In this document: one piece after another, positions 57,932 through 64,000 of the stretch | Position numbering within the stretch: position 1 is the stretch's first letter | Layout: each line of letters starts with the position of its first letter | Source of the DNA: Pycnococcus provasolii | Lineage: Eukaryota; Chlorophyta; Pseudoscourfieldiophyceae; Pseudoscourfieldiales | DNA: 64,000 bases | Direction of reading: 5' to 3' | NCBI GenBank assembly: GCA_049487715.1 | Contig: CP150546.1 | Location: 124,001 to 188,000, forward strand | Notes under the pieces: generated by a model | Databases searched by the model: none | What the model saw: only the letters and a program-made list of their open reading frames with translations | What the model was told of the DNA's origin: nothing | Made by a program: the position numbers and the translations under genes

Positions 57932-58473
57932 CGCATCCTTCGTTCGCGAGTTTCGTTCGTTCCGAGCCTAAACACCGTACGCATGCACACACGCTACACG
58001 GCTACGGGTAGGTGTTACCCCACGCAGCAGGCAGCCTGGAAATGCTTTTCCATGAACCATCAAGCGAGAGAAAGGAATGGTAAAGTTTAAGACAGATTTT
58101 TAAAGAGAGCAAGAAAGCAATCCATGGCGCCCGGGAGGTTGTTACCCGACTGTTGGTCCTAAGGTTACATAGTCCGTCCACCAATTCGTTGCACCGTGAG
58201 ATTGAGATTGATCTGCGACGCTCATCCCAGGGTTTGTCTCGCAATCTCCTCTGTCCTCTGGCCTCTGGAACTTCCCCGGCAAAGCTGCCCGTGGACCGGC
58301 CGCCGCGTCTGACCGCGTCCGCATTATTCTTTTCCGCACACGCCCCTGTCCTGTCCTGTCCGTTCGGATTATTCCCCCCCGGTTCATCCCGGTTCATGCC
58401 CATGCGGGTGTTGCCTTCCTCTTCATGTCGTCCATGTTTCTCTCTGCACCCACGCTGCTCCGTCTTCCACTTT

Positions 58474-58489
58474 GGGTTAGGGTTAGGGT
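58474..58489 (+). promoter_or_regulatory. TTAGGG pair upstream of the MFS gene
   Basis: GGGTTAGGGTTAGGG lies 291 bp before the conservative start codon at 58780, or closer if the true start is upstream. Confidence 0.4.
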
Positions 58490-58779
58490 CTTCCACTTCC
58501 ACTTCCACTTCCACTAATGCTCGCACTCGCACTCGAAGATGTCCTGCCACTCCTCATGGGCTTGGATTGGTACATGGGATTGGGGGGGTACAGGTTGCGA
58601 GAAGAGCCCGTGGGCCCGGCGAACACACATCATCACATCAAGCAGCCAGGGCAGTGGACGCGCGACGCGTGGAATTTACGCCACCTGAAACAACAACCCT
58701 GTGCATCACCACGCCAGTCAAACTCTCGCTGCAGCAGCTCGGAAACCTAACGCAGCTCGAGTACGCCACCCTCGGAGGA

Positions 58780-60000
58780 ATGTGGACCGCCGCAGCAATT
58801 GCTCTGCTCATGTCGCCGTTCTTAGCAGCTGCTGCAGCCTCAAACAACGTCACGCCGTTCACGTCAGAACTCGTGCACGCGAGTGAAACGCTCATGGTCG
58901 GATCTATGGCGGTGGCTGCTGTCATCACGGAAAAAATCGCACACGGAGTCGGAAGGAGGTCTGCAACGCTCTCTGCAGCCACTCTCCTGACGTGCGGAAT
59001 CCTCGCCACAGCGCTCGCACAGACGCAGTCGTGGTTCGTGGTCGGCCGGTGCCTCGTCGGCGCAGGGGCGGGTGCGATATTCCTCGCGTCGAACCTGCTG
59101 GCGGCTGAAATGGTCAGGGACGATAACCAGGTCTCCGTCCCTGTCGTCCTCAACGCATCCTGGGGACTCGGAGCGCTGTCCACCGCGGGGCTGGCGGCTC
59201 TTTTTGGAATCGAGCAGTGGCGCTACCTAGCAGGCGCGGCACTGCCTCTCGCCCTGCTTGTGACCGCGCTCGCGACGCGCATGCAGGAGAGCCCACTCTG
59301 GCTGATAACGGAAGAGCGCGGTGCAGCAAAGGCGAGGGTGGCTTTGCGAAAGATTGCAATACAGCGCAACCTGCCTCCGCCGGACATGCTCTCCGAAATC
59401 ACTCACAACGTCGCTCACGAGGCGAGAAGAGAAGCCTCAATCGACGAGGACGACGACGACGACGAGCAAAGCAGGCTAGGAGGGGACGCTGATTCACAGT
59501 ACGCCAGCTTCAACGATCTCATCACTCCGCTGATGCTCGTTTCAGCCGCAGTCGCGTTCTTCTACTTTGGACTTACGCTCGGCCTCAACAATTTGAGTGG
59601 ATCGCTGTACTTCAATTCGGCGTTCGGCGCAGCTGCCGAATTTCCAGCCTATGCCGCGGTGCCAATCATCGCGCGCTTGCTTGGACTGCGGACGGCAATA
59701 GCTGTTGCGCTCATGCTTGGGTCTGTGGCGTTGGGATTTTGTGGATGCGCGGATCCCGGACTCGTCTATTTCGCCAACTTCTGCGGCAAATTCGCCGTCT
59801 GCGTAGTGTACTCATCACTCTACACATTTGCTGCGGAGGCTACTGCACCACACTCGCGCGGAGTTACCTTTGGACTCATGCGTGTTGCTGACGGCGTGGG
59901 AAGCATTGCCGCAACACTTGTTGCGAAGCTGCCCAATCCCTTCACTGTCTTCGCGGTGATCATCCTCGCGGCGGCGTTTGTCTCAAACAGCCTTCCATAG
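58780..60000 (+). CDS. major facilitator superfamily transporter; N-terminus uncertain
   Basis: From ATG 58780 (MWTAAAIALLMSPF) the protein has 406 residues with ~10-11 hydrophobic helices. The conserved cytoplasmic loop after TM2 reads EKIAHGVGRRSATLSAATLL (GRR signature) and is followed by GRCLVGAGAGAIFLASN. A central acidic loop (REASIDEDDDDDEQSRLGG) splits the two halves. PHSRGVTFGLMRVADGVGS near the end is typical of organic-cation/sugar-type MFS carriers. The frame stays open upstream, including KLSLQQLGNLTQLEYATLGG, which looks like genuine protein, so the real start may lie in an upstream exon or at an ATG near 58398. The substrate is unknown. Confidence 0.72.
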   Translation: MWTAAAIALLMSPFLAAAAASNNVTPFTSELVHASETLMVGSMAVAAVITEKIAHGVGRRSATLSAATLLTCGILATALAQTQSWFVVGRCLVGAGAGAIFLASNLLAAEMVRDDNQVSVPVVLNASWGLGALSTAGLAALFGIEQWRYLAGAALPLALLVTALATRMQESPLWLITEERGAAKARVALRKIAIQRNLPPPDMLSEITHNVAHEARREASIDEDDDDDEQSRLGGDADSQYASFNDLITPLMLVSAAVAFFYFGLTLGLNNLSGSLYFNSAFGAAAEFPAYAAVPIIARLLGLRTAIAVALMLGSVALGFCGCADPGLVYFANFCGKFAVCVVYSSLYTFAAEATAPHSRGVTFGLMRVADGVGSIAATLVAKLPNPFTVFAVIILAAAFVSNSLP

Positions 60001-60100
60001 AAGAAGGAATAACTTGTTTTTTTTTAGAGTAATAATAAGGAAAAAAAAGAAACATGCCCCACCATCCGCAGAGTGGAAACATTTTGTTTTACATGTTGGT

Positions 60101-63100
60101 TCAGTCAATCCCGCCGGCTTCCTTGGCAATCACCACAACACGATCTTGATCATTCAGCAGAAGCTCCACGCGCTTCTTCTCGTCGGTGGTGGGGTTCAAA
60201 ATGGGAACATCGCCCGCTCGGCACAATCCGATCGCAACCTCACCACGACGACGCGCCATGCTCTCGATCGCCGCGAACGTCGTTGGCGTGTTTCCCCCGG
60301 CGCAGTACAATGTCGCAGGCTTGGCGTAAATCTCGCTCCCATCCGGGCTCAGCAGCTGCTCCCAAGCGAGTCTCAGGCTAAGGCGCTCTGCGGCGTTCAC
60401 TTCCGCATGCTCGCCCGCCAAGATGCGACGTGCCGTGTAAAGAGCAGTCAGCTCCGAAGTTGGCACGGCGTACAACCTACCGAACGTTCCCTGGTACTGG
60501 CTCTCGTCAGCGTATATCTCCGTGGGGCCCATGCGAAGCCCGCCACCCTGAACAGTCACCTCCACGCCCACACGAGGTCGGGTGGATGCCACCGGAGAGG
60601 TTGGCACGTTAGAACCTCCTCTCTCAAGGCGTGAGAGCCACTCGGCACTCTCCATCTCGTCGATGATGTCAGCCGCGAGTGCACCCGCAAACAGCGCGCG
60701 TTCGTCGCCGATGCGTTCTCCCACATGCGCGGTTCTCTCCGACACGCACAGCACGCTAAGTGGGGTGCCTGGAGTGTGGCTGAACCCCGTCCGAATGGCA
60801 TTCGTCACGTCCGTGCGGCTCAGCGGCTTGCCCTGGAGATGGCGAATGCGAAGAGGCTTTCGCTCTCGCCTCTCCTTCTCCAGATCATTCGCCTCCTTCT
60901 CCTTTCGCTTCTGCTGCGCCCACTGTGTGCGCTGCGTCCGAAGTGCCGTCTCCATGTCCTTGCGCAGCAAGCGCGGAGGAGTGCGCTTCATCTTGTGCAT
61001 CGTCAGCTCGGAGTCGCTGCGTGGGATATCCGCCGAAGACGAAGCTGATGTTGATGACTTGATTGAATTTCGAGATGGCAACGAAGACAAAGACGATGGT
61101 GTGGATGGCAACGACGAAGGCGGGGTAGACGAAGAGGAAGATGTGCTTTGGTGCGCATCCATCTCCGCATCCTCCCTTTCTTCTGCAGCCGTGTTCTCTT
61201 CAAACATCTTCTCTCTCAGCTGGTGACGGCGAGTGTCCACCGGAAGTCTACCAAGCTTTCTTGCCACGACCGCCTCACGTTCCTCGACGGATGTCTCCGC
61301 CAAGATCACCACCTCGCTGCCCTTGGCAAGAAAGCCCTTCATCTCGGTGATGAAGTCTTCCACTCCAGGGCGCCAGCCTAAGATCAACAGGTGGGACGGC
61401 CTGGTGTGCTCGGCGGCGGCGGCAAGCGCCGCGTCCTTCGTGTCGTCATGCACGATATCGTAGTTAGCTGCATGCGGCTGCGTCTCAATTGTCGCCGTAG
61501 TGGACGGCGCGTAGGTTCCGCTTCCACCGCCACGTTTCGTCCGCATCACGGGCACGTCGACGATGTCCTTCTCGTATGAGCTGCTGTCGCCGCTAACGTG
61601 CGCATGTACGTTGGCGTAAGCGACATCCACCGACCTTGCCAGCGCGTTTGTAGCCTGCTTGAGCTTGTTGCGTCGCACCTCCGCCGCGCGAAACACAAGT
61701 TCCCTCGGCGGCTGGCGGTACGTCCCTGCACAGCCCACGAAGAGCATAACGTCACTCGAGCTGACAATCTCGCTTCCCTCGGGATGATACACCACCTGCG
61801 GCCCGCCATTTCCGTCCCTCACAACATCCGAGTCTAGCCGATTTGTATGAAATGCCTTCGCCGTGCCACCCGACAGCTGCTGCCCGGCTGCGTTACGCAC
61901 GATGCCAACGAAGGTGGCGTCTGTGTATCCACGTCTGAGCTCGGAGATCGTGAGGCCCTCAAGCTCAGGCCCATGCTGGCGCGCGAAGAGTCGCGACGAT
62001 CTTGCGCTAAATCCAAGCTGGCCTGGCTCGGCGACGCGCAGCGAGCTGCCTCCTAGCATCTCCTTTAGCACCGGAGCGAGGGTAGGCTGGCGCGCGCACT
62101 GTACAGCCATCTTGGGAGCGCACGTCTCGAACGCGTCCACGCGCAGCCCGAATCCAAGAGGCGCCGCACCCTTCAGGAGGTCCGCGGTCGACGGCTTCGA
62201 CACCTGGAGCGCCACTTCCACCTCCGCGGGCAGCATAGGCCGCATGGCTGCAAACGCGCTGAGCGCGCGCGCATCGTCGTCGTACGGATCACCGCCGGTG
62301 CTGAGCACGACGACGTGTCGGGCGTGCTTGAGCCCAATCCTCTGGTAGGTGTACGCGTCGCCGAGCGCACCCTGCCTCACACCCACCTTAAGCGTGTTCC
62401 ACCGGTGCGAGTTGCGCTGCAGCATCTCCTTCGTCTCAACTGCCTCATCCTCGACGACGACGACGACGTGCTTGTACGGCGTTCGTGCGTCGGTGTCTTT
62501 GTTTTGGAGTCGCGCGAGCGCGATTCGATTCGTGCGGTCAAGCATCTCGAGAATACTGAGCAAGTGCGTGTTAACGCCTATGATGGCGACTTGCCCGCGC
62601 TCTCGGAACGTCGCGGTAGGAGATGCGTACCCATAGGCTCTCCTGTCGATGAAGAGGCGGAAGAGGCTGGTGAATGCTCCCGTGGAGACTGAGTACGTCA
62701 TGATTCCGGCGACGGCGAGCGTGAGCGTAAGCACGCGCAGCGCACCCTTCTCCTTGGTGTGATTCGATGCCGCCACCATGCACCCCCACGCTCTCCACAC
62801 AGCCTCGCTGACGGTGTGCCTTCTCTGCTGCGGCTTCAGATATCCATAGTCGTGTAGAACCTGGTTGTTTGAGACGAAAAACCAGATGCCACCGCCGAGG
62901 CATGCGGTGGCGAGGGTGACCCAGATGAGCAGGACGATGAGCACCGAGCTGTTGCTCTCGAGCATGACGTTGACGTGGTACGCAAAGTCGTCAAGTCCCT
63001 TGGCAACGAGTCGGCGTGGCGTGTCGATCGTTTGCCTCACCAACTGCATGTCCCGTTGCGCCGACGACGTGGCGACGGCAGCTGCTGCTGCTGCGGCGGC

Positions 63101-63799
63101 GGCGCGCTTCGTTCCACTCGACGGGATGAGCGTTCCCGGCCCTCGCATCGAGATGACGAACAGCACGATGGAAAAGGTGGACGCGATAATGAGCAGAACC
63201 GCCTTCCATCCGTGCGTTCTTATGGTGACGCGCGCCTTTTCAAAGTTCATCTGTTCCTGCGCGCTTCGTGGGTGGTCGTGCATGAGTCTTCGGTGCGTCA
63301 TGAACCACACGAACGGCGCACGATTTCTCCACAGGACGCTTCGCGGTGCGTCGCCGTCATTGAGGTTGTTGTGCGTCCTCCTCCTCGCGAGGGCGTTTTC
63401 ACTCGGGTTCCACTCGTCGTCGTCGTAGAAGTCAGACTGCCTAGAAGAAGGTCTGTAGAGAGGAGAACCCTTCCCATTGCCACGTGAGTTGAAATAAGTG
63501 CCAGCTGATGCCTGCGAGGTGGATGTTCGTGGTGCCTCCTTTGGTGCCTCCAGATTCGGAGGGAAAGGTCGAGGATCAGAATCTGGTGTCGGTTCATTTT
63601 GTTCTTCAGGAGCAGGCGCTTGATCAGGAGAATGTGCGCGTAACGAAGAACCAAAGTGAACATGACACGAATGCCAAGGAGGAAGACGAGCTTGAAGGTG
63701 GAACCTCCTGAGGCTCCTCCAACTACTGCCCATACTCCTATACGACACTGGTAGTAAGATTACGACAAGATGCTGCTGCTGCTGCTGCTTCGGATACAT
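60101..63799 (-). CDS. CASTOR/POLLUX/DMI1-type ion channel
   Basis: The protein has 1232 residues from ATG 63799. An N-terminal Gln/Pro/Ser-rich region (~1-190) is followed by TM segments (WKAVLLIIASTFSIVLFVIS; SSVLIVLLIWVTLATACLGG; LRVLTLTLAVAGIMTYSVST). The pore-like segment AWGCMVAASNHTKEKG corresponds to the ADAGNHA region of plant CASTOR. Two RCK-type domains follow: ERGQVAIIGVNTHLLSILEM and PSHLLILGWRPGVEDFITEM with FLAKGSEVVILAE. The C-terminus (RRGEVAIGLCRAGDVPILNP...RVVVIAKE) is also shared. Plant relatives sit in the nuclear envelope and generate nuclear calcium spikes in symbiosis. In an alga the role must differ. It is longer than plant forms because of a Ser/Glu-rich insert (~880-1010). 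The filter differs (SNH for GNH). Confidence 0.88.
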   Translation of the reverse strand: MYPKQQQQQHLVVILLPVSYRSMGSSWRSLRRFHLQARLPPWHSCHVHFGSSLRAHSPDQAPAPEEQNEPTPDSDPRPFPPNLEAPKEAPRTSTSQASAGTYFNSRGNGKGSPLYRPSSRQSDFYDDDEWNPSENALARRRTHNNLNDGDAPRSVLWRNRAPFVWFMTHRRLMHDHPRSAQEQMNFEKARVTIRTHGWKAVLLIIASTFSIVLFVISMRGPGTLIPSSGTKRAAAAAAAAAVATSSAQRDMQLVRQTIDTPRRLVAKGLDDFAYHVNVMLESNSSVLIVLLIWVTLATACLGGGIWFFVSNNQVLHDYGYLKPQQRRHTVSEAVWRAWGCMVAASNHTKEKGALRVLTLTLAVAGIMTYSVSTGAFTSLFRLFIDRRAYGYASPTATFRERGQVAIIGVNTHLLSILEMLDRTNRIALARLQNKDTDARTPYKHVVVVVEDEAVETKEMLQRNSHRWNTLKVGVRQGALGDAYTYQRIGLKHARHVVVLSTGGDPYDDDARALSAFAAMRPMLPAEVEVALQVSKPSTADLLKGAAPLGFGLRVDAFETCAPKMAVQCARQPTLAPVLKEMLGGSSLRVAEPGQLGFSARSSRLFARQHGPELEGLTISELRRGYTDATFVGIVRNAAGQQLSGGTAKAFHTNRLDSDVVRDGNGGPQVVYHPEGSEIVSSSDVMLFVGCAGTYRQPPRELVFRAAEVRRNKLKQATNALARSVDVAYANVHAHVSGDSSSYEKDIVDVPVMRTKRGGGSGTYAPSTTATIETQPHAANYDIVHDDTKDAALAAAAEHTRPSHLLILGWRPGVEDFITEMKGFLAKGSEVVILAETSVEEREAVVARKLGRLPVDTRRHQLREKMFEENTAAEEREDAEMDAHQSTSSSSSTPPSSLPSTPSSLSSLPSRNSIKSSTSASSSADIPRSDSELTMHKMKRTPPRLLRKDMETALRTQRTQWAQQKRKEKEANDLEKERRERKPLRIRHLQGKPLSRTDVTNAIRTGFSHTPGTPLSVLCVSERTAHVGERIGDERALFAGALAADIIDEMESAEWLSRLERGGSNVPTSPVASTRPRVGVEVTVQGGGLRMGPTEIYADESQYQGTFGRLYAVPTSELTALYTARRILAGEHAEVNAAERLSLRLAWEQLLSPDGSEIYAKPATLYCAGGNTPTTFAAIESMARRRGEVAIGLCRAGDVPILNPTTDEKKRVELLLNDQDRVVVIAKEAGGID

Positions 63800-64000
63800 G
63801 CCATCCCTTTACTCCTAGTGGTACTGCGACTGCGACGAGTACCACCACCACAAGCATAGGGTCGCCACATAGTCATCGCCATCGCTTTTGAGAATTTGAG
63901 CCGAGCAGCCGAGCAGCCAAGAGGAAAGAGAGAGAGGCTCTATTTAAAACGAAAACGAAAACGCCACGCTGATCAACGCCATTCGCATGATAGGATTCAA
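63800..64000. promoter_or_regulatory. 5' flank of the CASTOR-like gene
   Basis: Upstream region of the minus-strand gene, with ACCACCACC and AAACGAAAACGAAAACG words. No other gene is seen before the window ends. Confidence 0.4.

Larger units (their letters stand above)
57446..58779. other. 1.3-kb interval before the MFS gene
   Basis: AT-richer than its surroundings on the left. It contains one minus-strand open frame of odd codon use (57617-57931, listed separately), TTCCACTTCCACTTCCAC repeats at ~58490-58515 and a TTAGGG pair at 58474-58489. The upstream part of the MFS reading frame also runs through it, and its start is uncertain. Confidence 0.45.

Overview
This is a gene-dense eukaryotic nuclear window. 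It has about 30 protein genes in 64 kb on both strands, and most lack introns. I could place five spliceosomal introns by frame and phase; all are GT-AG and 89-139 bp long. The protein set points to a photosynthetic green-lineage microalga, probably a prasinophyte-type picoalga. Supporting genes are a CASTOR/POLLUX/DMI1-type channel, a MUB-type prenylated ubiquitin fold, a small Cys-rich plastid-type protein, a plastid FKBP, several proteins with plastid-like leaders, a hydroxyproline-rich (SPPPP) wall-type protein and a plant-style TMEM209. WDR17 suggests the lineage kept flagellar genes. Interspersed TTAGGG repeats fit several algal groups, so I do not name a genus.

Layout. 1-7 kb: first exon of a secreted protein leaving the left edge, a Pcf11-like mRNA 3'-end factor, and a two-exon WDR17. 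8-12 kb: a truncated NAD-glutamate dehydrogenase and a GH27 alpha-galactosidase. 12-20 kb: one 2473-residue modular surface protein. 20-31 kb: 3-ketoacyl-CoA reductase, a coiled-coil protein, MUB, a spliced Sec14 protein with a CaaX end, FKBP, a MAPEG-like membrane protein and unknowns. 31-42 kb: a selenoprotein, a lumen-type protein, a lactonase-fold protein, a CotH-kinase protein, a small spliced plastid protein and TMEM209. 42-64 kb: an ankyrin protein, Erv41, a pseudouridine synthase, a tandem Nudix pair, alpha-SNAP, a secreted unknown, the tRNA for selenocysteine, a PP2C phosphatase, an MFS carrier and the CASTOR-like channel.

The most notable result is selenocysteine biology encoded twice. 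A complete 87-nt tRNA-Sec gene (52877-52963, anticodon TCA, 9/4 fold, followed by a T9 terminator) lies about 20 kb from a DsbA/FrnE-type thioredoxin-fold gene. That gene carries an in-frame TGA at the position of the family's first active-site cysteine, and a SECIS-like hairpin lies in its 3' UTR. An annotation pipeline reading TGA as stop would lose the N-terminus of this protein.

Two other genome-scale patterns stand out. Short telomere-like (TTAGGG/CCCTAA) arrays recur about 65-220 bp upstream of start codons in either orientation. A roughly 100-bp element begins at or next to the stop codons of three unrelated genes, as if it were a shared 3'-UTR module.
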